From assembly GCA_002070115.1 (NCBI GenBank), contig MWCO01000038.1, positions 1 to 53,193 on the forward strand: DNA of 53,193 nt, read 5' to 3'. The notes beneath the pieces were generated by a model, which worked only from the letters and a program-made list of their open reading frames with translations, ran no database searches and was not told where the DNA came from. The position numbers were made by a program, and so were the translations under genes. Of the stretch, positions 9,267-19,357 are shown one piece after another; positions within the stretch are counted from its first letter, which is position 1, and each line of letters begins with the position of its first letter. The DNA comes from Deltaproteobacteria bacterium ADurb.Bin207 (GTDB lineage: Bacteria > Myxococcota_A > Polyangia > Polyangiales > Polyangiaceae).

Positions 9267-9438
9267 CGTGTCCCCTTGGTTTGTGCCCATGCAACGGAGC
9301 TTGTTGGATGAGACGACCTTTGTGGCAGCGCATCCTCATGCAAAGGGAGGCAAGTCATGTTTGCGACCTTGCTTCAAGGTTGTTTCGTAGTTGTTCGAGC
9401 GAAGCATGGCGGTTCGAACCGAGGTTGGTCCGGAGGTG

Positions 9439-9747
9439 TCATTCATCCATGCATTCCCCCGAGCTGCCTTTTTCATACCACTTGCAGCCTTGAGAAATGC
9501 TGCACCTTGATTTCTCGAGGGTGTGGCATGGCGGACGAATGGGCTCCTGGGGTGGCATGGTGGGTTGCACTTCGTTGGCCTCCGTATCCGGCTCCGAAGT
9601 ATCGGTTTCGTCCGCGGGTTCTGGTTCTACCTCGGCTGGTTGCGGTTTGGCCGTGGGAGCAACCGTGGGAGTCTGTGATGGGGGAGGGGAACCGCATCCC
9701 ATGCAAACGACAAGTACCAACGATGTGAGCAAGGTAAGTTGGTTCAT
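9439..9747 (-). CDS. Small Pro/Glu-rich lipoprotein
   Basis: Predicted 102-aa lipoprotein. GGAGAG precedes the ATG at 9747, and the product begins with a hydrophobic signal ending VVCMGC (Cys15 or Cys18). Residues about 20-70 are an acidic Pro/Thr/Glu spacer (PAEVEPEPADETDTSEPD). The C-terminal 35 residues carry four Cys (PCHTLEKSRC, GCKWYEK, GECMDE) and probably form a small disulfide-bonded knob. The form is that of a stalk holding a small domain off the membrane. Function unknown. Confidence 0.7.
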   Translation of the reverse strand: MNQLTLLTSLVLVVCMGCGSPPPSQTPTVAPTAKPQPAEVEPEPADETDTSEPDTEANEVQPTMPPQEPIRPPCHTLEKSRCSISQGCKWYEKGSSGECMDE

Positions 9748-9894
9748 AGCATTCTCTCCGAACAGAAGTTTCGACGCTAGCGTTCGATTCTGTAATGGAA
9801 CCAAGGATGCCATGGTCTGCGAGCAACTTCCAGGATGGGTTCGGGGACCCTATGAATCCAACTCGCATGAACCTTCCGTAAGGTCGATGAGACA

Positions 9895-11085
9895 TCATAG
9901 ATCATACAGCACGAAGGAGCTGCGTAGGTTGGCATTGCTCAGGGGTTTTACGATGCGCGGGCGACCACCGAAAGCATCGACGAAGTTCGGATTGGCAATC
10001 AGGAAGGCGGCTTTCCATCCTCGGAACTGTCGGCACCATTGACCAAGATCTCGATACAAAGTTTGTAGTTTGTCTGTTTTCAAACGCTCACCATAGGGAG
10101 GGTTGGTCAAGATGAGTCCTCTTGGGGACTGGTTGCCGCGTTGTCGGCATATTGTGAATATCGATCGAGGATCGAGGTGTCGAAAATCGCCTTGCAGCGA
10201 GTGGACGTAGGCGGAGGCGCCTGCTTTCGATACATGCTCTTTGCACAACGAATGCGCTGCTTCCGTCAATTCGTTTGCGATGACGATGGGTTGTGTGTCT
10301 GGGAACAAGGGGCTGGGCATCTCCGTCATCAGTGAGCGTAGGGCGGGGAGTTTCTCACAGGCGGCCGTGCGAGGCGCAACCCATACTGGAGTTGCTCGAC
10401 CCATGCATGCGGCCTCGATCGCGATCGTTCCACTTCCTGCCATGGGATCCACCAAAGGTTCCGTGCGTGGTTGATGTCGGCTCAACATCACGAGCACGGC
10501 GGCAAGACTTTCGTTGAGCGGAGCAACCCCACCGATTCGACGGTAACCTCGTTGGGACATCGGACGCCCTGCGAGATCGATCGACACTGCTAACACCTGG
10601 TCTCGTAACCGAACATCGAACCACAGATCGGGAGCGTTGGGATTGACATGAAACGTAACCTGTCGTTGCTTCGAGCCATCGATCAAAGCGTTTTTGACGG
10701 TACCCACGATCTGCCGTTCGCCTGCGGCAAATTCTTGGACGCCATGAGTCGTGACGCTGATTCCATATCCAGACTGTCCCCAACCACGGTCATCGTCTCG
10801 GATTTGACGCACTAGATCGTCGTACAAGGGTTCGAGACGAGTGGCTCGACTCTCATAAAGGTCCCACAACACACGGGTACTTGTGCGATGGTACCGAACG
10901 GCGAGGGCGGCGATATGGGGATCGAATGGGTATACGAGCGAGCCAAGGCCATCTTTGCGAGGTTCCGGCAAGCAGTGGGAGATGCCGGCTCGGGTGGTTA
11001 GGCGTGACAGTTCGCCAGCCATCACCTTGTTCGTGCCGCTGAAACCGATCAACCGAAGGTAACCAGGTGCGGTCGACGTGGACAT
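9895..11085 (-). CDS. rlmL: RlmL/YpsC-type rRNA (guanine-N2) methyltransferase
   Basis: Predicted S-adenosylmethionine-dependent methyltransferase that modifies a guanine of 23S rRNA (the E. coli RlmL half makes m2G2445). Length is 396 aa, close to stand-alone YpsC-type proteins and lacking the C-terminal RlmK half of the E. coli fusion. An N-terminal ferredoxin-like/THUMP region spans about residues 10-170. The methyltransferase core has the SAM-binding DPMAGSGTIAIEAA (213-226) and the NPPYGER catalytic motif (NPPY 328-331), as in N2-guanine and N6-adenine enzymes; PLNESLAAVL just before the SAM site is also typical. The ATG at 11085 lacks a strong ribosome site. It sits 94 nt downstream of the kinase gene. 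The exact target base is inferred from the family. Confidence 0.85.
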   Translation of the reverse strand: MSTSTAPGYLRLIGFSGTNKVMAGELSRLTTRAGISHCLPEPRKDGLGSLVYPFDPHIAALAVRYHRTSTRVLWDLYESRATRLEPLYDDLVRQIRDDDRGWGQSGYGISVTTHGVQEFAAGERQIVGTVKNALIDGSKQRQVTFHVNPNAPDLWFDVRLRDQVLAVSIDLAGRPMSQRGYRRIGGVAPLNESLAAVLVMLSRHQPRTEPLVDPMAGSGTIAIEAACMGRATPVWVAPRTAACEKLPALRSLMTEMPSPLFPDTQPIVIANELTEAAHSLCKEHVSKAGASAYVHSLQGDFRHLDPRSIFTICRQRGNQSPRGLILTNPPYGERLKTDKLQTLYRDLGQWCRQFRGWKAAFLIANPNFVDAFGGRPRIVKPLSNANLRSSFVLYDL

Positions 11086-11179
11086 GATCGTGAGAGTATC
11101 GCAATTGGGTATTGATCCAAGAAGTGTGAAAACGACGGAGATCCGTGCTCATCTCTGAGGTGATCGCAAGCAGGTATCT

Positions 11180-12757
11180 CTAGCGATATGGGTTTTGTCT
11201 CAAGTCGTCGAGGGAGGTTGCGGTGGGGGTCGCCGTTGCGGTGGTAGGTTCGGAAGGAGATTTTGCAGAGGCGGAAGGATGGGAGGCTGTGGTTGTTTTT
11301 CCATTTCCGGAGGTTGGTCGGGTTGATCGTGTGGATGCGATCGGCGTGGTTGGGTACGAAGCGGAAGGCTGGGCGGAAGTCGTAGCTAGCTCGGAAATCG
11401 TGTGCGAAAAGAACGATGGTGGTGTGATGGGCAGCGAGGCGGTACTGCTTGTCGTGGGCAAGACCGTGGAAGCGCTGGGCATCGAGGCTCCTTGGTTGAG
11501 GGAGCGATTGGTGTTGAGTGCAAAAAAGACGGCGACGACAATCAATAGGCCGAATCCTAGGCCTGCCACGAGCAGCGACGATGAGCGCTTGCGGCTGGCG
11601 GTCGGAGTCTCGGAGTGGGTATCGGAAGAGGACGTGATGGATGAAGCGGTCGATACAGCCATGGTGGCGGACGACACGCTGGAATTGGATGGTTTCGAGA
11701 ATGGTATGTCGGGGCGTTCGAGCATGCCGGGAGCGTTTGCGGTGCCACTCGATTCGCTGGATACACGAGACAAGTGTTCCCGGATCGAGGCACGTCGACG
11801 TTCCATGGCAACGCCGACCACGTTTCTAACGTAGTATTTCACGTCTGATGCGGAGCCGAGCCATCCGCTGGCGCGAGCGGTTGCTTGCAGTTCATCGGCC
11901 ATGTCCGCGGCGCTGGCGTAACGTTTGGCGGGGTCTCGTTGCAGGGCTCTGGCGAGTACGCGAGCGATACCACGGGGAATACTGGGGGCGACTTCCTCGA
12001 GTTCGGGGATGGGTTCGAAAAGCAAACGGTTGAGGGTGACGGCCTCATTGTTGGCGAGAAAGAGGCGACGACTCGTCAAACTTTCCCACAGGACGATGGC
12101 GGCGGCAAAAACGTCGGAGCGAGGGGAAACGCCTTCTCCGCGCGCTTGTTCTGGCGCCATATAAGCAACTTTTCCTTTGAGTTGACCCGAACGAGTGCTG
12201 CTGAGTCGCGATGTGGCGTGGGCGACGCCAAAGTCGGCAATTCTGGCGACACCATTGGTGTCGATGAGGATGTTCTGTGGGGAAACATCGCGATGGACAA
12301 GGCCAATCGGATGTCCATCGGCATCGACATGCTCGTGAGCCGCGTGCAATCCTGCAAGCACATCGAGAAGGATACGCACGACGACATTGGGCGGGATGGG
12401 CGATTTGGTTTCGATGGCTTGGGTGAGGAATGTGCCGAGGTTTTCGCCTTCGATGTATTCCATCACGAGGTAGTAGCCATGATCGGAAGCTCCGACCTCG
12501 AGGACAGGCACGACATGCTGGTGACGAATACCAGCGACGATGCGAGCCTCATCGAGGAACATGCTGACGAAAGCTTCTTCGTGACCGAGGTGGGGGTGGA
12601 GTCTTTTGATCGCGAAAAAGCGTTCGAAACCGCCCATTCCGACGAGGCGGGCGAGGTACACGGAGGCCATTCCTCCGCTAGCAAGCTCGGCGATGAGTTC
12701 GTAGCGGTCGATGCGGGGCAAGACCCCTGTGTCTTGGCCGAGAAACTTGAGCGGCAT
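11180..12757 (-). CDS. Transmembrane Ser/Thr protein kinase (PknB type)
   Basis: Eukaryotic-like Ser/Thr kinase of 525 aa. The kinase domain covers about residues 18-290: glycine loop ELASGGMASVYLAR, ATP-anchoring Lys51 in FAIKR, catalytic HRDVSPQN (D157, N162), DFG at 175-177, and APEQ at 201-204. All catalytic residues are present, so it should be active. A Ser/Thr-rich juxtamembrane stretch follows, then one membrane span (about 404-424) and a Ser/Thr/Pro-rich tail of roughly 100 residues that would lie in the periplasm. There is no PASTA or other known sensor domain, so the input is unknown. Myxococcota encode many such kinases. The neighbouring upstream gene on the same strand is a beta-barrel protein, 150 nt away. 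Confidence 0.9.
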   Translation of the reverse strand: MPLKFLGQDTGVLPRIDRYELIAELASGGMASVYLARLVGMGGFERFFAIKRLHPHLGHEEAFVSMFLDEARIVAGIRHQHVVPVLEVGASDHGYYLVMEYIEGENLGTFLTQAIETKSPIPPNVVVRILLDVLAGLHAAHEHVDADGHPIGLVHRDVSPQNILIDTNGVARIADFGVAHATSRLSSTRSGQLKGKVAYMAPEQARGEGVSPRSDVFAAAIVLWESLTSRRLFLANNEAVTLNRLLFEPIPELEEVAPSIPRGIARVLARALQRDPAKRYASAADMADELQATARASGWLGSASDVKYYVRNVVGVAMERRRASIREHLSRVSSESSGTANAPGMLERPDIPFSKPSNSSVSSATMAVSTASSITSSSDTHSETPTASRKRSSSLLVAGLGFGLLIVVAVFFALNTNRSLNQGASMPSASTVLPTTSSTASLPITPPSFFSHTISELATTSAQPSASYPTTPIASTRSTRPTSGNGKTTTASHPSASAKSPSEPTTATATPTATSLDDLRQNPYR

Positions 12758-12908
12758 TCGACGGATCTCGTGTCAACGTACTAGCGGATGAAGACTTCTT
12801 AAAACGGTACACGACTCGAGCGAGGTTGTCCAAGAAGGGCATTGGCAGGCAGGGAGGAATCGTGGAGGCAGGCGAGCGGATCGAACGCTATTCCGATGGT
12901 GGGATGGA

Positions 12909-14159
12909 CTACCAGGTGCCGATGTTATTGGCGCGTGCTTGTTGACGGGTCAGTCCACGGTTTGCCGCGTCATTTTTTCGGTTACCGGAGGCGGTGGTGT
13001 AGATTTCGTCGAGGTTGGCGGTGATATCGAAGAACAGACGAGCATCGGGGCTCCACAGAGGATTGCGTCGTGTTCCCTCGGGTCCGATTTGATCGGTGGC
13101 GTTATAATAGCCAATCCCTACTCCGACCTCGGGGATGATGTCATAGTCGAGTCCGGCGAGGAACCAGGGGGTGACACGATACGTCTGGGGATCATCGACG
13201 CGGTTGGGGGTAGTTTTTCCGGTCGTGATATCGATTTCAGTGTCGTCGAATCCGTAAGCCCAGTGGAGGATCCAGACATAGCTTGTCGACAGGTGGAGTT
13301 TGTCGGTGATATCGAGGGCGGCACCGACAAGGGGCGTAAGTTCATGGCTAACCTTGGCCCGGCCGCTGAATTGGTTGGACACGACCGTTCGCCCTCCGGC
13401 GTCTTGTCGCTCCCGCGAGAAGTCATCGTTGGTGCTTGTGGTGGAAGCGTTGATGTACTTCATATAATAGAGGCTGGCTTCGAAGGAGGCGGAAGGGAAC
13501 CATGTGGCGTTTTCGCCGGCGAGGGGCACGCCCTGCGCGGCTTTGACACCGCCGCCGATACGCAAGCGGTTTCCGCCGCGATACGTATATTTATTGGTGG
13601 GAAAAAGAATGCGAGGACCGATGCCGACCGAGGTCAGGAAACCGTCTGCATTGTACAGCTTGGCGGTATAGATGACGTCGAGGGTGGTGTTACCGATCTG
13701 GGTTTCTTGATCGCGGGTGGTGTAGTCGGCGTTGGTGAGTTCGCGGAAGGCTTCGAGGCGCAGGCGAGCCTGAAGGCTATGCGGGCCTTGTTCGAAGAAA
13801 TAATAGCGCGGTCGAAACGATAAGTTCATTTCGTAAAGCGGGTTGTCGCTTTGGACGTTGTCGCCGATGTTGACAGTCTGGGTAGTGAAGGACTGGTCAA
13901 GGGTGAGGGAGGTGCCGCGCCACGGGAGCTTTTCCTGCTCGGCTTCTTTCTTTTCCTCATCGGTGGGTTGGGCACCCGAATCTTGGACCGGTGCGGTAGA
14001 GGAAGAAGATCCGCCGAAAGACAGGGACAAGCCGGGATTGGCTGGTTGCGCTGTCGCCGGGGCGGGGGCGGGATCGCCGGGTTGTGCTTGGGCACCGGTC
14101 GCGAGAGTCAACGCTAGTGCGGTGGCGCTCAGCGTTGTCAGAGTATTGATTGACCGCAT
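12909..14159 (-). CDS. Probable outer-membrane beta-barrel protein
   Basis: Predicted exported protein of 416 aa. I start at the ATG at 14159 because GGAG lies 9 nt upstream and the product then has a clean signal peptide ending TGAQA, with cleavage before QPGDP; an in-frame ATG further upstream has no such support. A Pro/Ala-rich segment and a Gly/Ser patch (LSLSFGGSSSS) come first. The rest alternates polar and hydrophobic residues with many aromatic strand ends (RPRYYFFEQG, ASLYYMKYI, VWILHWAYGF, TPWFLAGLDYD), as expected of an outer-membrane barrel. I do not recognise a named family, so substrate or role is open. It lies upstream of the Ser/Thr kinase on the same strand. Confidence 0.7.
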   Translation of the reverse strand: MRSINTLTTLSATALALTLATGAQAQPGDPAPAPATAQPANPGLSLSFGGSSSSTAPVQDSGAQPTDEEKKEAEQEKLPWRGTSLTLDQSFTTQTVNIGDNVQSDNPLYEMNLSFRPRYYFFEQGPHSLQARLRLEAFRELTNADYTTRDQETQIGNTTLDVIYTAKLYNADGFLTSVGIGPRILFPTNKYTYRGGNRLRIGGGVKAAQGVPLAGENATWFPSASFEASLYYMKYINASTTSTNDDFSRERQDAGGRTVVSNQFSGRAKVSHELTPLVGAALDITDKLHLSTSYVWILHWAYGFDDTEIDITTGKTTPNRVDDPQTYRVTPWFLAGLDYDIIPEVGVGIGYYNATDQIGPEGTRRNPLWSPDARLFFDITANLDEIYTTASGNRKNDAANRGLTRQQARANNIGTW

Positions 14160-14790
14160 TGCTCGCATCTCCATACGCCGTGAAAAATCAGCAGCGCTTT
14201 TTTTCCTGAGTCGATCGGCGGGTCCGAGGACGACGCCGAGCGCACTTATGGGTGCATCGTCTGAATGCACGAAGCGCGCCGCCTCTGATAGCAGATGATG
14301 TAAGCCGCAATCAACAGAAAACGGGGTTGTGGGAGAGCGCGGGTGTTGTTCTGCTAACGGGTCAAAGGGATGGACTGTTGCAAAGCTGACGTTTGGGGTC
14401 GAAAGGGAGTTTTGATGATACTGGCATGTCTTAGTGGCAACGGAATTAGGTCCGGGGGGCGCGGCAGCGACCGTAAATTGGCTGACGACGGTTGCGTTAG
14501 AGGGGTAGCGCTGAGGTGTTTCGGCAGGATTTTTCCATGAGATATTTTCGCTTGTGAGCCGGTATCCTTCTTGCTATCTACCAGCGCGACCCGGTGTGTC
14601 GACCTCCGGGACCCTGCGAAATGATGTATGGCAGTCACATTATTAATCTGATCGTCGCCACATTGGTGCCGGTCAGAAAATAAACAGCGTCGGGTGCTGA
14701 AACGGCTGGTCTGTCGGCGGCCACCGGGAATCCAAGACGCGTTACCGATCAAGTCAGGATAAGCGTCCAGCAATGAATGGAGGTTGCGGG
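14160..14790. other. Intergenic region upstream of metalloprotease operon
   Basis: About 630 nt between divergent genes. It must hold promoters for the beta-barrel gene (minus) and the protease operon (plus). I found no well-spaced sigma70 or sigma54 motif and no clear RNA hairpin. A minus-strand open frame here lacks a signal, ribosome site or recognisable motif, and I do not call it. Confidence 0.5.
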
Positions 14791-17700
14791 ATGAATAGAC
14801 GCATGAAGGTACGAGGCGTGGCGCTGGGGCTGCTGCTAGGCCTCGCAATGATGGGATGCGCCGAGGAGCGTGAACCCATCGACAGGGTGCAGCCCAACGT
14901 GCTCAAAAAGAGCTTCTTTGTCGGGGAAGATCTCCACGACAGCTCCGACGATCCGGAGTTCTTCATGCGAGCTTACTCTGTGGGCTCGTCCTACGATCAG
15001 CCTTCCTTTTACTACGGCACGGGTTCCGGCGTCGATCGCGTACGCTTCGAGATTACCGAAAACATGCTGCTCGTTCGGAAGGCGTATCAGATCGGTCGTG
15101 GTCGTGATGACAAGGGCCTTCCTGGTGGGGAAGCGAACGGAACGGTTGTGGCCGCGTATCGCATCGAGAGCCACTTCGACATCCGCAAAGCCTACAACCC
15201 GGTGACCGGTGAAGAGCTGAACATCACGGAAGAAAACACCTCGGATCGTCCGTGGTACGAACGCGAGTACTTCCGGGTGGATTGGTCGACGAACGAAGTG
15301 GCCAACCCGATGTATCTCGATGAGCTGTTCAGCAAGTGGTTCGGCGATCCCAAAATTACCCCCATGCGCTATCAGGTCACGGACCCGACCAGTGAGGACG
15401 CTCCCTTCGTCGACGAGAAGGAGGGGTATATCGAGGTCACCAACCGGGTTTTCGTGGAACCGGGAGAGATGTACTTTTCCTGGGGCTCGTTGCCTTCTTG
15501 CATCGTGTACGGAATGATTTCCGGTACGAACATCAACGACTGCAACATGCAAGCGGCGAATCTTCGCCTTACGTATTGGCGCATCGACCCGAACCGGGAC
15601 TTCGAACCGTTCATCAACAGCCTTGCCGCGGAGGATGTGGTCAATAACTTCGGTACCGCCGGCTCTTCGGTGTTGGTTCAGTGGGGAGCCCCCATCTCGG
15701 ATTACGATCCCGCCTATGGATTTACGGACAAGGGCTACCACATCCCGATGCATGTCATCAACATCTGGGAAAAATCCCATGTGGATATCGCTTGCACGTC
15801 GAATGACGATGGCAACAACGACGGGACAGCCGATCAATGTGAACGATACGTTGGTTCCAAGGGGTCTCGTTGCGACACGTTTATCTCGTGGAAGCCCCAC
15901 GAGATAAAAGGTGCTGTCGCTGCTGCCGAGCGAGAAGGCCGAGCGCCTGAAGAAGTCGCCTATATCAAGGATGTGTTGAGCAAAGCGGGAAAATGCACGA
16001 TTCCCTACCGGGACCGCAAAGTCAAGACCCTTGGCTGGTGGGTCAACAAGGAAATGCCGTTCGAGTACCAAGACACCTTGGATGCCAACGGCAACCCCAT
16101 GGACCGCGGAGCCGTGGAGGACGTCGTTTACACGTGGAACCAAATGTTTACGGCAGCCGTCGCCATGGCGCGTTCCGCGGAATGCCGTCGCACGGGAGAC
16201 GGGGACCGGGGTCAATGCCATGGTCAGTATTTCCATCCGGAAAAGCGGATGGTGAGTTATGGCGGGTGGCTGGTGGACTGGCCGGTCGATGAGACACCGG
16301 TCTTTACCTTGTGTCATAACCCTGTGCGAGGCTACGATCACGCGACGTGCGGCAAGGCGGGAGCCACCGCACGAACGGGTGACTTGCGGAAGTTCATGCT
16401 GATCGACTGGCCTTGGGCGACCAACTCTCCCTTTGGCGGCGTTACGGATCTGCATTCGGATCCCACGACCGGGGAACTCATCGGGAACACGTCCCTTACG
16501 GTTCATATCGAATCCCGAGCCTCCCGCATGCTCGATACGTTGCTGGTGGCGATGGGAGACATGACGTTGGATGAGTATATGGCTGGTGGGTCTCATGGCC
16601 GTTATGCGAAAGTCATGAGTGGGCCGCTACCGGCCGAGCCGCTATCGGACGCGGAGATCCAAAAGAGGATCGAAGCGATCGACACTTTCAATTTGGCTCA
16701 ATCCGCTCCTTCCTCCGGGGGAGTCTCGCAGAGTCGAGTCGAAGTCGCGAAAGCGGCCATGCGCGCGAAACTTGAACTCAAAGCGGATCAAGACCTGCGC
16801 AAAATGCAGGCGTTGCGCAATGACCAGCTCTTGAAGCCGTTGCGCAACACCCCATTGGAGCACGATCTGATGGACGCGGCGTGGCTCAAGGCGGCCAAGT
16901 TGGATCCTTCGGCGCAGCTCACCGATTCGGTCATGAATGCCGCTTCCCCCTTGCGTGGCTTGGATGCGGCGAAGATGCAGCTCATCCGAAGGGAAATGGA
17001 AGAGCGGTTTGCGCGCGCGGGTGCCTGTTTCTCCGAAATGCAGCAGACGGCGCAGATGGGGCAGATTGTGAACGCTCCGCTGGCGAACTACTTCTTACAG
17101 AAGTATGGGCACCTTTCCCGCGAAGAGCGTATCGCTGAAATGCGCAAGGAGCTTCGGCTAGAGAGCTTCAAGGGCGTCATGATTCACGAAATGGGTCACG
17201 CCCTCGGCATGCGCCACCAATTCTCCTCATCGTGGGACTCCACCAACTACATGCCCCAGTATTGGCAACTTCGAACCAACGAAGGCCAGGCAACGGCAAG
17301 CTGCGAGGGAAAAGCTCGGGACCCGAACGCTGAGGATAGTTGCATGGGTCCGCGCTATCTCGACCCGCACACGCTCGACGAGCAGGGCTATGGTCCCGAA
17401 CCCAGACCGATGATTGAGTACTTCGCCAATACCTCGACGATGGAGTATCAATCTGAGCGTTTCTCGGAAACGGCGGGATTGGGAACGTGGGATTACCATA
17501 TGACGAAGGCGATTTACGGCCGAGTCTTGGAAACCTACGATAACGATGTGATTCCCCGCCGGGATCCCGACAAGCCGGTCGACCAGTACCGTCTCGCTTC
17601 CCGTATGTTCACGCAGCTTTCGGAAAGCGAACTCGTGTATGACTCTGTGACGTTTGACAATGGCTCCCAGCCGTTTGGGCCGGATCCTTTCATGCATAGT

Positions 17701-19314
17701 TGGCATTACACGAAGTTGAATCGAGCCTTGAACACCTTCAATCCGGAGCGCGACTGTCGAGAAGCCACGCCGGAAGAAAAAGCTCAGGCCAAGTGGCGTG
17801 TGGTCCATGACAAAGTTTGTCAGCCTTTCCCGCGTGATTACGCCTCGTGGTATGATTTCGTCAGCGATTCCTGTCCCACGGTATACGATGAAGAGCCGAT
17901 GGTGTTGTGGCATACGCGCTCGGACTTGCCCGGTGGGAACGCGGATACGGTTCGTTGGTCGTACCGCATCGGCGAGCATTATTCTCCCACCTACGTCCAC
18001 ACGAATATGTTGGATTCGGGAGCGGATACCTACGAAGTGGCGGTCAACGAAATCCGCAACTTCAATGCCAACTATCCCTCGGTTTACTTCCGTAGGCATC
18101 GTAGGGGCTCGCCCCCCAGTTGGGGAGCCGCGGGGTATGCCATGGATACATTCGAATTGCTACGGTCGTATCACTGGTCCATTGCCAATACCAACCTACG
18201 TTGGTTGAGCTTCGGTAAACAGTACTACGAAATATTCTCCAGCGACGACAACTGGTCTCGTCCCGATGTCATGGCAAACACCGAGATTTTCAACGCTTTG
18301 GCATCGTACGTCCTCGCGCCTCAGCCGGGCGACTACCGTCCGCGTGCGGGAGACCCCTCCGGTGTTTATGATGCCTTGCCCTGGGTGGATCCGGGAGCGG
18401 ACTTCACGATTCAGACCATCGATGGGCGCTATGTGGATGACGCCTATGACTCTGGGCCGAACGGTGGTGGTTCCTGGGAGTTCGAGGATTGGGAAACCCG
18501 CGCTGGTTTCTGGGCTGAGAAAGCCTATGCCTTCCTTGCGCTTTGCGACTCTCGACCGACTCTATCGACGATTGCGCGGGAAATGTATCTCGACGATCGT
18601 GGTGTGAAACTGAACTTCCGCAGTGATATGCCGGAAGCTTTCGACCGGCTTTTCGGTGGGATGCTCGCGGAGGATTGGCAAGCCATCGGAATGTGGGTTG
18701 ACAACAACAACCAACCCGGACAACCGGCGATTCCTGCGATGTTGGATCTCATGAACAAGGGTGAGCCGACTCGACCCGCGGGCGCGAAGGTACTTTATCC
18801 GAACCTTGGCTATATGCAGCAGCTTTATGCATCGATTTTCTCGGCTCTCTACGCCCGAGAAAATACGGATATGACCCTCATCCACAAGATGCGAATTTGG
18901 ATCGACGGTGTGGAGGGCAATATCTCTGACGCTGCTTTCCCGGATGAGAAGGATGAAGGCGGTTCGGAAGGGCGAACGTATCAAGTCCGGTTCTACCATC
19001 CCGGATCCGGGTTCACCTATATCGCCCGAAGCTTCGGGGCGGAAAACATCGACGGTCGGCAGGTGGACCGCGGGATCGCTTCCCGGATGCTACAGCGGGC
19101 GAACCAGCTCGTGACTCTTTCGTACGTCGTCAAGAAGGAGCAAGGCAAGCCCGTTTTCGACAAGTACGGACGCCCCGAACTCATCCTCGACGCCCAGGGG
19201 CAACCGCAGCCCCTCGATCCCAACGAGTCAAAAATCGGCGAGTTGACTCGCTACGTCGGATTGATCGACGCTGTTCGCCAGCTCGGTCATATCCTTGGTC
19301 AAGGGCCCTACTGA
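14791..19314 (+). CDS. Giant zinc metalloprotease lipoprotein A (metzincin-type)
   Basis: Predicted secreted zinc protease of 1,507 aa anchored by lipid. The ATG at 14791 is preceded by GGAGG at 7-nt spacing and gives a signal ending AMMGC (lipid Cys23). The metal site is HEMGHALGMRH at residues 799-809: H799, H803 and H809 bind zinc and E800 is the catalytic base, the HExxHxxGxxH pattern of metzincins. It resembles the long zinc-dependent metalloproteases common in Myxococcota and Bacteroidota: a beta-rich N-terminal half (SHFDIRKAYNP, YFRVDWS) and a helical region around the site. NDDGNNDGTADQCE near residue 350 looks like a Ca-binding loop. About residues 363-400 are an insertion absent from paralogue B, containing a perfect DNA hairpin. 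It forms an operon with the next gene, 43 nt away. Confidence 0.85.
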   Translation: MNRRMKVRGVALGLLLGLAMMGCAEEREPIDRVQPNVLKKSFFVGEDLHDSSDDPEFFMRAYSVGSSYDQPSFYYGTGSGVDRVRFEITENMLLVRKAYQIGRGRDDKGLPGGEANGTVVAAYRIESHFDIRKAYNPVTGEELNITEENTSDRPWYEREYFRVDWSTNEVANPMYLDELFSKWFGDPKITPMRYQVTDPTSEDAPFVDEKEGYIEVTNRVFVEPGEMYFSWGSLPSCIVYGMISGTNINDCNMQAANLRLTYWRIDPNRDFEPFINSLAAEDVVNNFGTAGSSVLVQWGAPISDYDPAYGFTDKGYHIPMHVINIWEKSHVDIACTSNDDGNNDGTADQCERYVGSKGSRCDTFISWKPHEIKGAVAAAEREGRAPEEVAYIKDVLSKAGKCTIPYRDRKVKTLGWWVNKEMPFEYQDTLDANGNPMDRGAVEDVVYTWNQMFTAAVAMARSAECRRTGDGDRGQCHGQYFHPEKRMVSYGGWLVDWPVDETPVFTLCHNPVRGYDHATCGKAGATARTGDLRKFMLIDWPWATNSPFGGVTDLHSDPTTGELIGNTSLTVHIESRASRMLDTLLVAMGDMTLDEYMAGGSHGRYAKVMSGPLPAEPLSDAEIQKRIEAIDTFNLAQSAPSSGGVSQSRVEVAKAAMRAKLELKADQDLRKMQALRNDQLLKPLRNTPLEHDLMDAAWLKAAKLDPSAQLTDSVMNAASPLRGLDAAKMQLIRREMEERFARAGACFSEMQQTAQMGQIVNAPLANYFLQKYGHLSREERIAEMRKELRLESFKGVMIHEMGHALGMRHQFSSSWDSTNYMPQYWQLRTNEGQATASCEGKARDPNAEDSCMGPRYLDPHTLDEQGYGPEPRPMIEYFANTSTMEYQSERFSETAGLGTWDYHMTKAIYGRVLETYDNDVIPRRDPDKPVDQYRLASRMFTQLSESELVYDSVTFDNGSQPFGPDPFMHSWHYTKLNRALNTFNPERDCREATPEEKAQAKWRVVHDKVCQPFPRDYASWYDFVSDSCPTVYDEEPMVLWHTRSDLPGGNADTVRWSYRIGEHYSPTYVHTNMLDSGADTYEVAVNEIRNFNANYPSVYFRRHRRGSPPSWGAAGYAMDTFELLRSYHWSIANTNLRWLSFGKQYYEIFSSDDNWSRPDVMANTEIFNALASYVLAPQPGDYRPRAGDPSGVYDALPWVDPGADFTIQTIDGRYVDDAYDSGPNGGGSWEFEDWETRAGFWAEKAYAFLALCDSRPTLSTIAREMYLDDRGVKLNFRSDMPEAFDRLFGGMLAEDWQAIGMWVDNNNQPGQPAIPAMLDLMNKGEPTRPAGAKVLYPNLGYMQQLYASIFSALYARENTDMTLIHKMRIWIDGVEGNISDAAFPDEKDEGGSEGRTYQVRFYHPGSGFTYIARSFGAENIDGRQVDRGIASRMLQRANQLVTLSYVVKKEQGKPVFDKYGRPELILDAQGQPQPLDPNESKIGELTRYVGLIDAVRQLGHILGQGPY
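15880..15908. repeat. Perfect 12-bp hairpin inside protease gene A
   Basis: TTTATCTCGTGG (15880-15891) and CCACGAGATAAA (15897-15908) pair perfectly around a 5-nt loop. The hairpin is coding (FISWKPHEIK) and lies at the start of the roughly 36-residue insertion that distinguishes protease A from protease B. It could be the scar or end of a small inserted element, or an mRNA structure. Confidence 0.8.
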
Positions 19315-19357
19315 GGAACATGAGGCAGTTGGCACCATGTTCAACGGAGTATGAACG

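Noticed and set aside
9405..9425. GGTTCGAACC resembling a tRNA T-loop
   Set aside because: It is a palindrome, and no acceptor, D or anticodon stem fits around it; no tRNA found.
14479..14495. Possible sigma54 promoter (TGGCTG...GGTTGC)
   Set aside because: GG and GC are 2 nt too far apart for a -24/-12 element.
14836..16596. Long minus-strand open frame opposite metalloprotease A
   Set aside because: Covered fully by the protease gene, which has a signal, ribosome site and catalytic motif; the antisense product has none.
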